Part shown: in pieces, positions 1-7,345 of the stretch
Position numbering within the stretch: position 1 is the stretch's first letter
Layout: each line of letters opens with the position of its first letter
From: Streptomyces sp. GKU 895
GTDB taxonomy: Bacteria; Actinomycetota; Actinomycetes; Streptomycetales; Streptomycetaceae
Length of the DNA: 48,370 nucleotides
Reading direction: 5' to 3'
Assembly: GCA_002027195.1 (NCBI GenBank)
Contig: MWJO01000060.1
Span: 1 to 48,370, forward strand
Position numbers and translations under genes: made by a program
Notes under the pieces: generated by a model
What the model was told of the DNA's origin: nothing
Database searches by the model: none
What the model saw: only the letters and a program-made list of their open reading frames with translations

Positions 1-79
1 CAACATCTCCTCGGTGCACGGGCTGCGCGCCTCCCCGTTCAAGTCGGCGTACGTGGCCGCCAAGCACGGCCTGGAGGCC
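1..79 (+). CDS. Fragment of a short-chain dehydrogenase (3-hydroxybutyrate dehydrogenase-like), cut at both ends
   Basis: Read from base 2, this stretch encodes SSVHGLRASPFKSAYVAAKH, followed by GLE. That is the active-site segment of short-chain dehydrogenases of the 3-hydroxybutyrate dehydrogenase type, with the YxxxK pair as Tyr-Val-Ala-Ala-Lys. The match stops at about base 73-79. Beyond it the same frame is nonsense, and the opposite strand becomes a clear acyl-CoA dehydrogenase. Only about 26 residues of a roughly 250-residue enzyme are visible, so this is a remnant at a breakpoint or an assembly join rather than a working gene here. Confidence 0.6.
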
Positions 80-969
80 TCGCTCACATTCCACTGCGTG
101 AGCCGCCACAACGCCCGGAACTCGGCGTTGAGGCCCCCCAGGCGCCGCCTGAGCACCGGATCGTCCCAGCGCCCGTTCTTCCGTGCCTCGGCGGCGAGTT
201 CGCGCAGCACACGGCGACAGGCGACGACCTCCCCCACGAAGGCCGTGCCGCGTTCGAAGGACAGCGTCACCATGGTCACGCGCCAGCCGTCGTTCTCGTC
301 CCCGACCCGGTTGCCGACCGGCACCCGCACCTCGTCGAGGAACACCTCGGCGAACTCGGCGGACCCGGCGAGGGTCCGCAGCGGCCGTACGGTGATGCCC
401 GGCGCGTCCATGGGCATCGCGAGCCAGGTGATGCCGCGATGCTTCGGCGCCGACGCGTCCGTCCGCACCAACAGCTCGCACCAGTCGGCGACTTCGGCGT
501 GCGAGGTCCAGATCTTGGAGCCGCTCACCACGTAGTCGTCCCCGTCGCGCCACGCGCGCGTGCGCAGCGCCGCGAGGTCGGAACCGGCGTCGGGCTCGCT
601 GAACCCCTGGCACCACACCTCGTCCCCGCGCAGGATCGGCGGCAGCCAGCGCGCCCGCTGCTCGTCCGTGCCCTCGGCGGCTATGGTCGGCCCGGCGTGC
701 AGCAGCCCGACGAAACCGGCGCCCACATAGGGCGCGCCGGCCTTCTCGGTCTCCTCCAGGAAGATCAGCCGCAGGGTCGGCGAGGCGTCCCAGTGCACAT
801 CCGCGTATCCGGCGTCGTGGAGCCTGCGCTGCCAGCCCATGTCGTAGGCGCGGCGGGCCGGCCAGTCGTCGGGGGACGGCTTGGGCGGCAGCGTGGGCAG
901 TACGGTGCCCAGCCAGCGCCGCAACTCCGCCCGGAACTCCTCCTCTTCGGCGGTGTACGACAGGTCCAT
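76..969 (-). CDS. Acyl-CoA dehydrogenase, C-terminus lost at a breakpoint
   Basis: Starts at ATG 969, sharing one base with the stop of the upstream amidohydrolase (TGATG), so it is translationally coupled. The protein opens MDLSYTAEEEEFRAELRRWL, a normal acyl-CoA dehydrogenase N-terminus. Flavin/substrate loops follow (WCQGFSEPDAGSDLAALRT, KIWTSHAEVADW) and then WRLTQWNVSEA, after which family members continue for about 90 more residues. Here the homology ends at about base 76-79. The reading frame stays open to the window edge, but the residues beyond belong to the antisense of a dehydrogenase fragment. Expected role: FAD-dependent alpha,beta-desaturation of an acyl-CoA made by the neighbouring ligase. 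As read it lacks the C-terminal helical domain that completes the active site. Confidence 0.85.
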
Positions 970-2174
970 CAGCTGTCGGGGTCCTTGTCGAAGTCCAGGC
1001 CGAGCATGCGGATGGCGTTGCCGCGCATCAGCTTGTAGACGGTCTCGTCGTCGAGGCCCTTCACATGGTCGAGGGCGACCTCCTTGGTGTGCGGGAAGGT
1101 CGAGTCGACGTGCGGATAGTCCGTCTCGAAGGTGGCGTTGTCCCGCCCCACCACATCCAGCGAAGCGACCCCGTGCTTGTCGCGGAAGAAGCAGCAGTAG
1201 ATCTGCCGGTAGTAGTACGTCGACGGCGGCTCGGGGATCGTGCCGCGCACACCGCCCCACGCGCGGTGCTCCTCCCAGACGTCGTCGGCGCGCTCCAGGG
1301 CGTACGGGATCCAGCCCATCTGGCCCTCGCTGTAGGCCAGTGTGAGCGTCGGGAACTTCACGAGTACGCCGCTGAACAGGAAGTCCATCATCGAGGCCAT
1401 GGCGTTGTTGAAGCTGAGGGCGGCCTGGACGGCGGGAGGGGCGTCGGGTGAGGCGGCCGGCATCTGGGAGCTGCTGCCGATGTGCATGTTGACGACCGTG
1501 CCGGTCTCCTGGCAGGCCGCGAAGAACGGGTCCCAGTAGCCGGAGTGGATGGAGGGCAGCCCGAGATAGGTCGGGATCTCGGAGAAGGTCACGGCGCGCA
1601 CCCCCCGCGCGGCGTTGCGCCGGATCTCCGCGACCGCCAACTCCACGTCCCACAGGGGGATCAGGCACAGCGGGATGAGCCGACCGCCGCTGTCGCCGCA
1701 CCACTCCTCGACCATCCAGTCGTTGTAGGCGCGCACACAGGCCAGCGCGACCTCCTTGTCGTGCGCCTCGGCGAAGGTCTGCCCGCAGAAGCGGGGGAAG
1801 GACGGGAAGCAGAGACTGGCCTCGACATGGTTGAGGTCCATGTCGGCGAGGCGCGCCTTGGGGTCCCAGCAGCCGCGCCGCATCTCCTCCCGGGTGATCC
1901 CCTCCAGGGTCATCTCGTCCCGGTCGAACCCGACGGCGGCGATGTTGCGTTTGTACGGGAACTTCAGGTCCTCGTAGATCCACCAGTCGGTGGGCGGACC
2001 GTCCGGGTCCATCGTGATCTGGTACTTGCCTCCCACGTAGGCGAGTTCACCGATCCCGGCGGTGAGCGGCTGCGGGCCGCGGTCGCGGTACTTGGCGGGC
2101 AGCCAGGTCTCGAAGAGGTGCGCGGGCTCGATCACATGGTCGTCGACGCTGATGATGCGGGGCAGTTCGGTCAT
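969..2174 (-). CDS. Amidohydrolase family protein (amidohydrolase 2 / ACMSD-like metal-dependent hydrolase)
   Basis: 401 residues from ATG 2174, preceded by GGAGGGGA six bases upstream. A longer frame reaches 2279, but the extra residues come from the promoter. Opens with SVDDHVIEPAHLFETWLP, the first metal-binding motif of amidohydrolase 2 proteins. Later come NMHIGSSS and ETDYPHVDSTFP, which hold the remaining metal or catalytic His and Asp. The family hydrolyses or decarboxylates ring or carboxylate substrates using one metal ion. It lies directly upstream of, and overlaps, an acyl-CoA dehydrogenase, and is divergent from an acyl-CoA ligase, so a shared catabolic pathway for an aromatic or alicyclic acid is likely. 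The substrate cannot be told from sequence. Confidence 0.88.
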   Translation of the reverse strand: MTELPRIISVDDHVIEPAHLFETWLPAKYRDRGPQPLTAGIGELAYVGGKYQITMDPDGPPTDWWIYEDLKFPYKRNIAAVGFDRDEMTLEGITREEMRRGCWDPKARLADMDLNHVEASLCFPSFPRFCGQTFAEAHDKEVALACVRAYNDWMVEEWCGDSGGRLIPLCLIPLWDVELAVAEIRRNAARGVRAVTFSEIPTYLGLPSIHSGYWDPFFAACQETGTVVNMHIGSSSQMPAASPDAPPAVQAALSFNNAMASMMDFLFSGVLVKFPTLTLAYSEGQMGWIPYALERADDVWEEHRAWGGVRGTIPEPPSTYYYRQIYCCFFRDKHGVASLDVVGRDNATFETDYPHVDSTFPHTKEVALDHVKGLDDETVYKLMRGNAIRMLGLDFDKDPDS

Positions 2175-2199
2175 GGTTCCCCTCCGCCGGCCGGTACGT

Positions 2200-2218
2200 A
2201 TCTGATGACCCGTCAGAT
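2200..2218. promoter_or_regulatory. Inverted repeat operator 1 in divergent promoter
   Basis: ATCTGATGACCCGTCAGAT has arms ATCTGATG and CGTCAGAT, which differ at one pair around a three-base centre. It lies 26 bases upstream of the amidohydrolase start and 44 upstream of the ligase start. It resembles the core of a second palindrome 10 bases away, so the two probably bind the same dimeric regulator. TetR-type regulators often use such sites, but no regulator gene is next to it. Confidence 0.6.
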
Positions 2219-2228
2219 AGCATGTCAC

Positions 2229-2243
2229 CTGACGAGTCGTCAG
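2229..2243. promoter_or_regulatory. Inverted repeat operator 2 in divergent promoter
   Basis: CTGACGAGTCGTCAG is a perfect inverted repeat with seven-base arms around one central base. It shares the half-site CTGACG/CGTCAG with the palindrome at 2200-2218 and sits just upstream of the ligase Shine-Dalgarno (AGGGGGCAG before ATG 2262). Bound protein here would block transcription in both directions. Confidence 0.6.
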
Positions 2244-2261
2244 CCAAGGCAGGGGGCAGAC

Positions 2262-3800
2262 ATGACGGACACCCCGCACACCCTGAGTTCCGCCCGGACG
2301 CTGTGGGAGCTCGTGGAGCGCCGCGCCCGGCTCACCGCCGGGCGTCCCGTGTTCCTCCAGGACGACCGCGCCCTCACCTTCGGCGAGCTACGCGCGCGTG
2401 CCGAGCGGGTGGCGGCCGGTCTGTACGGCATGGGCGTCCGCCCCGGCACGGTCGTGGCCTGGCAGCTGCCCACCCGTATCGAGACGGCCCTGCTCTCCTT
2501 CGCGCTGGCCCGCCTGGGCGCCGTGCAGACACCGGTCATCCCCTTCTACCGGGACCGCGAAGTCGGCTTCGCACTACGGGAGTCGAAGGCGGAGTTCTTC
2601 GCGGTGCCGGGCACCTGGCGCGGCTTCGACCACACCGGAATGGCCCGGCGGCTCGGCGCCAAGGGCGTCTTCGAGGCGTACGACGACCTCCCCGACGGCG
2701 ACCCGGACGTCCTGCCCCCGCCGCCCGCCGAGGGCACCTCGGTGCGCTGGATCTACTGGACCTCGGGCACGACCTCCGACCCCAAGGGCGTGCTCCACAC
2801 GGACCGTTCGCTGATAGCGGGCGGCTCCTGCCTCGCCCACGCGCTGCATCTCACGGCCGCCGACGTGGGCTCGATGGCCTTCCCGTACGCCCACATAGCG
2901 GGCCCCGACTACACGGTGATGCTGCTGCTGTACGGCTTCCCGGCGGTCATGTTCGAGCAGTTCGCGCTGCCGGACGCGCTGGAGGGGTACCGCAGGCACG
3001 GGGTGACGGTGGCGGGCGGGTCGACGGCGTTCTACTCGATGTTCCTCGCCGAGCAGCGCAGGCAGCCGGACACCCCGGTCATCCCCACCCTCCGCCTCCT
3101 CGCCGGCGGCGGGGCGCCGAAGCCGCCGGAGGTCTATCACGCGGTCGTGCGCGAGATGGGCGTCCAGCTCACGCACGGGTACGGCATGACCGAGGTTCCG
3201 ATGATCACGATGGGCTCGCCGGACGACACCACGGAGAACCTCGCGACGACCGAGGGACGGCCGCCGGCGGGCATGGAGATACGGATCGTGGACGGCGAGG
3301 TGCGGCTGCGCGGCGAGGCGGTCTGCCAGGGCTACCTGGACCCGGCGCAGACGGCTGAGGCCTTCGACGAGGAGGGCTTCCTGCGCACCGGCGACCTGGG
3401 GTACCTCACGGAGACCGGGCATCTGGTCCTCACCGGACGCGCCAAGGACGTGATCATCCGCAAGGGCGAGAACATCTCGGCGAAGGAGATCGAGGACCTG
3501 CTGGCCGCGCACCCGGCGGTGGGGGACGTGGCGGTCGTCGGGCTGCCGGACGCGGAGCGGGGCGAGCTGGTGTGCGCGGTGCTGGAACCGGCGCCCGGGG
3601 CCGCGCGGTTGACGCTGGCCGACGTCGTGTCGTACCTCCGCGCGGAAGGGCTGTCGGTCCACAAGCTGCCGGAGCGGCTGGAGGTGGTGGACGCCCTTCC
3701 GCGGAACGAGACCCTGCGGAAGGTGCTCAAGTACAAGCTGCGCGAGCGCTATTCCGGTCCCTCTGTTCCGGAGCGGAGGTCCGCTATTCCGGAACGGTGA
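2262..3800 (+). CDS. AMP-dependent acyl-CoA ligase (cyclohexanecarboxylate/fatty acid-CoA ligase type)
   Basis: 512 residues, ATG 2262 with AGGGGGCAG just upstream. A longer open frame reaches 1482 but is antisense to the amidohydrolase. Carries all marks of the ANL adenylating superfamily: P-loop YWTSGTTSDPKGVLHT, A5 motif HGYGMTEVP, A7 RTGDLGYL, hinge GRAKDVIIRKGENISAKEIE and the C-terminal catalytic Lys region PRNETLRKVLKYKL. It activates a carboxylic acid to its CoA ester using ATP, feeding the acyl-CoA dehydrogenase across the divergent promoter. The last residues (GPSVPERRSAIPER) are repetitive and overlap the convergent EF-hand gene by 17 bases. The substrate is unknown. Confidence 0.9.
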   Translation: MTDTPHTLSSARTLWELVERRARLTAGRPVFLQDDRALTFGELRARAERVAAGLYGMGVRPGTVVAWQLPTRIETALLSFALARLGAVQTPVIPFYRDREVGFALRESKAEFFAVPGTWRGFDHTGMARRLGAKGVFEAYDDLPDGDPDVLPPPPAEGTSVRWIYWTSGTTSDPKGVLHTDRSLIAGGSCLAHALHLTAADVGSMAFPYAHIAGPDYTVMLLLYGFPAVMFEQFALPDALEGYRRHGVTVAGGSTAFYSMFLAEQRRQPDTPVIPTLRLLAGGGAPKPPEVYHAVVREMGVQLTHGYGMTEVPMITMGSPDDTTENLATTEGRPPAGMEIRIVDGEVRLRGEAVCQGYLDPAQTAEAFDEEGFLRTGDLGYLTETGHLVLTGRAKDVIIRKGENISAKEIEDLLAAHPAVGDVAVVGLPDAERGELVCAVLEPAPGAARLTLADVVSYLRAEGLSVHKLPERLEVVDALPRNETLRKVLKYKLRERYSGPSVPERRSAIPER

Positions 3801-4296
3801 AGTAGCGGGCGAACGCGGGGACGATCTCGGCCTCGGCGATCTTCCCGTCGCCGTCGGCGTCCAGGGCGGTGGCGGCGGCGAGCGCGACGTCCTGCGCCGC
3901 GCCGAGGGCCCTGAGGACGCGCGCGGTGTCCTCGACCGTCGCCGTACCGTCGTCGTCCCGGTCCGCCACGGCGAGGGCCGCGTGCAGGAAGGGGCGGGCG
4001 ATCTCGGCGAACCGGTCGGGGTTGTCCCGCAGCCGCTTGACGGCGCCGTTGACGAACTCGTCCCGGTTGATGCGCTGATCGCCGTCCCGGTCCGCTATCC
4101 CGGCCATGCCCTGCCAGAACGCCTCCGCGCCGATGTACAGGGCCTGCCCCTTGTCCGACCGGGCGGCGGTGCCGAACTCCGCGAGCAGCGCCTTGGCCGC
4201 CGCGCTGAAGTCCTCCCGGTCGATGTAGCCGTTGCCGTCCTGGTCGAAGGTGGCGAACCGGGCGGCGATCCTGCGCTCGTACTCGCTGCTGACCAT
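3784..4296 (-). CDS. Calerythrin-like EF-hand calcium-binding protein
   Basis: 170 residues with four EF-hand loops: DQDGNGYIDRED (18-29), DRDGDQRINRDE (69-80), DRDDDGTATVED (112-123) and DADGDGKIAEAE (146-157). All have acidic residues at positions 1, 3 and 5. The third ends in Asp rather than Glu, which may alter affinity. Length and spacing match the sarcoplasmic calcium-binding/calerythrin family found in Streptomyces as calcium sensors or buffers (the Cab proteins). No signal peptide or membrane segment, so cytoplasmic. Its 3' end overlaps the convergent CoA ligase by 17 bases. Confidence 0.93.
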   Translation of the reverse strand: MVSSEYERRIAARFATFDQDGNGYIDREDFSAAAKALLAEFGTAARSDKGQALYIGAEAFWQGMAGIADRDGDQRINRDEFVNGAVKRLRDNPDRFAEIARPFLHAALAVADRDDDGTATVEDTARVLRALGAAQDVALAAATALDADGDGKIAEAEIVPAFARYFTVPE

Positions 4297-4464
4297 GTCT
4301 CTACCAGCCGCCTTACGTCACGTGGGGGTGCATCTGGTGCATCTCGCTCGGAGCGTACGACGCGCGGCCCGTTCCAGGCTGCGGAAAGCGGCGGTTGTGC
4401 CAAGACCGGGGGAATTTTGGAACAACGGTGTGGCACAGCGGAGACCCTTGTGGAAACGGGGCCC

Positions 4465-4845
4465 CTACGCCGACAGCGGGCCCGCCTCGTCCTCCGTGGC
4501 CGAGTCCAGGTCGAGGTGGACGTCGAAGAGCCGCCGTACGCCCAGCGCGCCCAGCACCCTGTTGACGTGCGACCCCTCCGGCGCGCCCTGGGCCGGCAGG
4601 ATCAGGCGGAGCCGGCCCTGGCAGGAGCGGATGAGGCGGCGGGAGGCGATGAGGACGCCGACGCCGCTGGAGTCGCAGAAGAAGACCTCCGAGAGGTCCA
4701 GGACGAGACTGTGGTGGCCCTCGGCCACCGCGTCGTGCACCCGCTGACGCAGCATGGGCGACGTCACCAGGTCCAGCTCGCCCGACACCCGCAGCACGGC
4801 CCAGTCCCCGTGCTTGTCGCCGGTCACGTTGAACGCCACCACCAC
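4465..4845 (-). CDS. STAS-domain anti-sigma factor antagonist
   Basis: 126 residues if started at GTG 4845, the first of three adjacent GTG codons and preceded by GAAGGGC. An ATG at 4905 would add about 20 Arg/Lys-rich residues unlike the family. Single STAS domain: GDWAVLRVSGELDLVTSP at the start and FFCDSSGVGVL around Ser59/Ser60, the serine that the cognate anti-sigma kinase phosphorylates in SpoIIAA/BldG-like proteins. When unphosphorylated such proteins bind the anti-sigma kinase and free the sigma factor. It is divergent from a sigma factor gene, but that sigma is paired with a zinc-finger anti-sigma, so the true partner kinase may lie elsewhere. Confidence 0.88.
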   Translation of the reverse strand: MVVAFNVTGDKHGDWAVLRVSGELDLVTSPMLRQRVHDAVAEGHHSLVLDLSEVFFCDSSGVGVLIASRRLIRSCQGRLRLILPAQGAPEGSHVNRVLGALGVRRLFDVHLDLDSATEDEAGPLSA

Positions 4846-5174
4846 GCCCTTCGCTCGCCGGAAACGGAAGCGATTCCTACGCTTCCTTGCAGCGCGGCTG
4901 CCCACCGGCGGTGCCCTGAAACACGAGCCGAGAAACGGAAACCGATCAAAAGAGGCTTGTTTTAGTCGCCTTCGATCCTGTTCGATCGGGGATGAGCACG
5001 AAACGGTGGGGTAGGCGAAGGTCCACTATCACCCTCCGCTCCCCGGGGGCGCGCATTGCGACAAAGGGGCGTGCGCTGTCAGACGTGCCGACTACATTCG
5101 AGGAGACGGTGGGTTCAGGCTTGACGGGCACGGCGCCCGGCTCGACGGGCAGGCGAACAGGGTGAGGGGGCCGC
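4846..5174. promoter_or_regulatory. Intergenic region between the divergent STAS and sigma factor genes
   Basis: About 330 bases without a gene, holding the promoters of both neighbours. It is more AT-rich around 4935-5000 and contains TTCGATC twice, three bases apart (4972-4988). I see no confident -35/-10 pair or riboswitch. The sigma factor start at 5175 follows GTGAGGGGGCCGC, a usable ribosome-binding site. Confidence 0.4.
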
Positions 5175-5756
5175 ATGGCGAAGAAGGACGCACCGCCCCG
5201 CTGGGACCGCAAGATGCAGCAGCGGCTCGCACGCGGTGAGGCGGCCGCCCTCGGCGAGCTCTACGACCGTTTCGCCTCCCTCGTGCACGGCCTCGCCCAC
5301 CGCGTCCTCGGCGACGAGCGCGCGGCCGACGGCATCACCCGCGAGGTCTTCGCCCATGTCTGGCAGCACCCCGACGCCTACGACCCCAAGCAGGGCCCGC
5401 TGCGCACCTGGGTGGCCGGGCTGACCCACCGCCTCGCCGTGCAGCGCCTGCGCGCCACCGAGACCGCCGCCCTCGCCCAGGGCGGCGGCGGCTCCACGGA
5501 AGAACTGGAGCGCAAGGTCCGCCACGCCTCCGTCGCCGCCCGCGCCGACTACATCGTCACGTCCATGCCCGCCCCGCTGCGCGCCGCCCTGGAGCTGGCC
5601 TACTTCCAGCGTCGCGACTACCGCCAGACCGCCGCCGACCTCGGCGTCACCGAGGACGAGGCCCGCCGCCGCCTCCGCCTGGGCCTGCAACTGCTGTCCA
5701 CGGCCCATGACACCGGCGCCCCCGGAGCCCCTCCGGAATACGGGGGTGCGGCATGA
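5175..5756 (+). CDS. ECF-like RNA polymerase sigma factor
   Basis: 193 residues, ATG 5175 after a GAGGGGG Shine-Dalgarno. Region 2 is visible as LGELYDRFASLVHGLAHRVL through TREVFAHVWQHPDAYDP and LRTWVAGLTHRLAVQRLR. Region 4 is MPAPLRAALELAYFQRRDYR followed by the HTH TAADLGVTEDEARRRLRLGL. A short Gly/Glu linker joins them. It lacks sigma-70 regions 1 and 3, as ECF factors do. Its stop overlaps the start of the next gene by four bases (ATGA); that gene carries a ZAS zinc anti-sigma motif and is its probable inhibitor. A STAS regulator is encoded divergently, suggesting a stress-type regulon. Confidence 0.9.
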   Translation: MAKKDAPPRWDRKMQQRLARGEAAALGELYDRFASLVHGLAHRVLGDERAADGITREVFAHVWQHPDAYDPKQGPLRTWVAGLTHRLAVQRLRATETAALAQGGGGSTEELERKVRHASVAARADYIVTSMPAPLRAALELAYFQRRDYRQTAADLGVTEDEARRRLRLGLQLLSTAHDTGAPGAPPEYGGAA

Positions 5757-7177
5757 ACGAGGCGAACCGCTTCGAGACGTACGACGAGCATGAGGGCCAG
5801 GACGACGGGAAGGACCGCGAGAAGGACGAGCACCAGGACGCCTGGAAGGACTCCGAGCCCCCTGAGGGACACGCCCCCCACGAGGCGCCCACCGACACAC
5901 CGACCGGCCCCGGCGACCGTGGCGGCCCCGGTGGACCGACCGACGATGGTTCGCCCGGCCCCGCCCAGAACCCGGACCGGCCGCCCCGCATACCGCTCCC
6001 CCGTGCCTCCGTGGAGGACACGGGACAGCCGCTTCCCTCGCTGGAGGAGCTGCCGAAGCCGCCGCTCGTCCTGGAGCACCCGGTGCTGAAGTCGCTGCTC
6101 GGGGCCTGGGCGCTGGCCGCCTGCTCGCCGGAGGAGACGGCCGCCGTGGAGGACCACCTGGGCGGGTGCGGCGCGTGCGCGGACGAGGCGCTGCGGCTGC
6201 GCGAAGCGGTCGGCCTGCTCCATCCGCCCGAGAGCCTCGACCTCGACCCGGGCCTGCGCACCCGCGTCCTGGAGGGCTGCCTGGACCGGCGCCCGCCGCG
6301 TATCCCGGTCCCCGAGTGGGCGGCGCCGTACGACGCCGAGACCGCCCGCCTGGACGCCCTGCTCCGCGACATGGGCGACGCGGAGTGGCACGCGCCCGTG
6401 CGGCTGCGCTGGTTCGAGGCCGACACGGCGACGAGCCGTCGTACGACCGTCGCCGGCGTGATCGCGCATCTGCTCACCGTCGACGGCCTGGTGGCGCTGG
6501 CCCTCGGCCTCGGCGACCCGCTGGGCGAGGTCACCGCACAGTCGCCCACCCCGGCGGCCCGCACGGAGGCGTACTGGCGCGGCTCACACTTCCCGCCCAC
6601 CCGCTCCGTGCGCGCCCCCTGGCGCGAGCAGAGCCACGACCTGGTGCGCACGGTGTCGTTCACCGGCGGCGGCGCCGGCAAGCTGTCCGTCCCCTACGGC
6701 GACTTCGAACTCCCCCTGCACGACGCGATGCTGGACCGTGCCTTCGAGTGCTGGGTCCACGCGGAGGACATCGCGGAGGCCGTCGACTACCCGTACGAGC
6801 CCCCGTCCCCGCGCCATCTCAACCGCATGATCGACCTCGCGGCCCGCATGCTGCCCACGGCGGTGGCCGTGCGGCGGCAACACGGGCTGGCGTCTCCCGT
6901 GCACGGCCGCCATCTGGTCACCGCCGGCGAACCCGGCCGCACGCTGCGCCTGGAGATCGAGGGCCTGGGCGGCGGCGAGTGGCTGATCCCCCTGGACTCC
7001 CCGGCGGCGGTGGGCTCCGCGGAGCACGAGGTGGCGCATGTGGCGCTGGACGGCGTGGAGTTCTGCCAGTTGGCGGCGGGTCATGTGTCGCCGGAGGAAG
7101 CGGCGGCGGGACAGGTGGGTGACCGCGAGGCGATCAGGGACGTGCTGTTCGCGGCGGCGAGCTTGAGCCGGATGTAG
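5753..7177 (+). CDS. Zinc-binding anti-sigma factor fused to a mycothiol maleylpyruvate isomerase-like domain
   Basis: 474 residues, overlapping the sigma gene by four bases. Residues 1-100 are acidic, Pro/Gly/Asp-rich and probably disordered. At about 110-160 lies a zf-HC2/ZAS domain with HLGGCGAC, giving the His135-x3-Cys139-x2-Cys142 zinc motif of sigma-binding anti-sigma factors. The rest is an MDMPI N-terminal domain (TTVAGVIAHLLTVDGLVALAL, later RAFECWVHAEDIAEAV), a DinB-like four-helix fold that in actinomycetes uses mycothiol and a metal. No membrane segment is seen, so it is a soluble regulator. The fusion suggests that thiol redox state or a small ligand releases the sigma factor. 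That is inference. Confidence 0.88.
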   Translation: MNEANRFETYDEHEGQDDGKDREKDEHQDAWKDSEPPEGHAPHEAPTDTPTGPGDRGGPGGPTDDGSPGPAQNPDRPPRIPLPRASVEDTGQPLPSLEELPKPPLVLEHPVLKSLLGAWALAACSPEETAAVEDHLGGCGACADEALRLREAVGLLHPPESLDLDPGLRTRVLEGCLDRRPPRIPVPEWAAPYDAETARLDALLRDMGDAEWHAPVRLRWFEADTATSRRTTVAGVIAHLLTVDGLVALALGLGDPLGEVTAQSPTPAARTEAYWRGSHFPPTRSVRAPWREQSHDLVRTVSFTGGGAGKLSVPYGDFELPLHDAMLDRAFECWVHAEDIAEAVDYPYEPPSPRHLNRMIDLAARMLPTAVAVRRQHGLASPVHGRHLVTAGEPGRTLRLEIEGLGGGEWLIPLDSPAAVGSAEHEVAHVALDGVEFCQLAAGHVSPEEAAAGQVGDREAIRDVLFAAASLSRM

Positions 7178-7180
7178 GGG

Positions 7181-7330
7181 CGGGTTGCGGCTTCGTGGGC
7201 GCCGCGGGTGCGTGGGGGCTGGTCGCGCAGTCCCGCCGCTCCTAGAGGTGCGTCAGCTGAACGTCCCTGTTTTTAGGGGCGCGGGGAACTGCGCGAGCAA
7301 CCACGAACCACCCGCAGCCGCCGACGAACC
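7181..7330. repeat. Two inverted copies of a Streptomyces interspersed repeat, likely bidirectional terminator
   Basis: The 168 bases between the convergent anti-sigma and purU genes hold AGGGGCGCGGGGAACTGCGC (7275-7294) followed by a CACCCGCAGCCGCCGACG tail, and upstream an inverted, diverged copy around 7213-7242 (GGTCGCGCAGTCCCGCCGCT). The copies can fold on each other into a long imperfect stem, and a T-run (GTTTTTAG) lies at the inner edge of the right copy. Such elements recur between convergent genes in Streptomyces and are thought to end transcription both ways. Confidence 0.65.
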
Positions 7331-7345
7331 GAACTCCCCGAGCTC

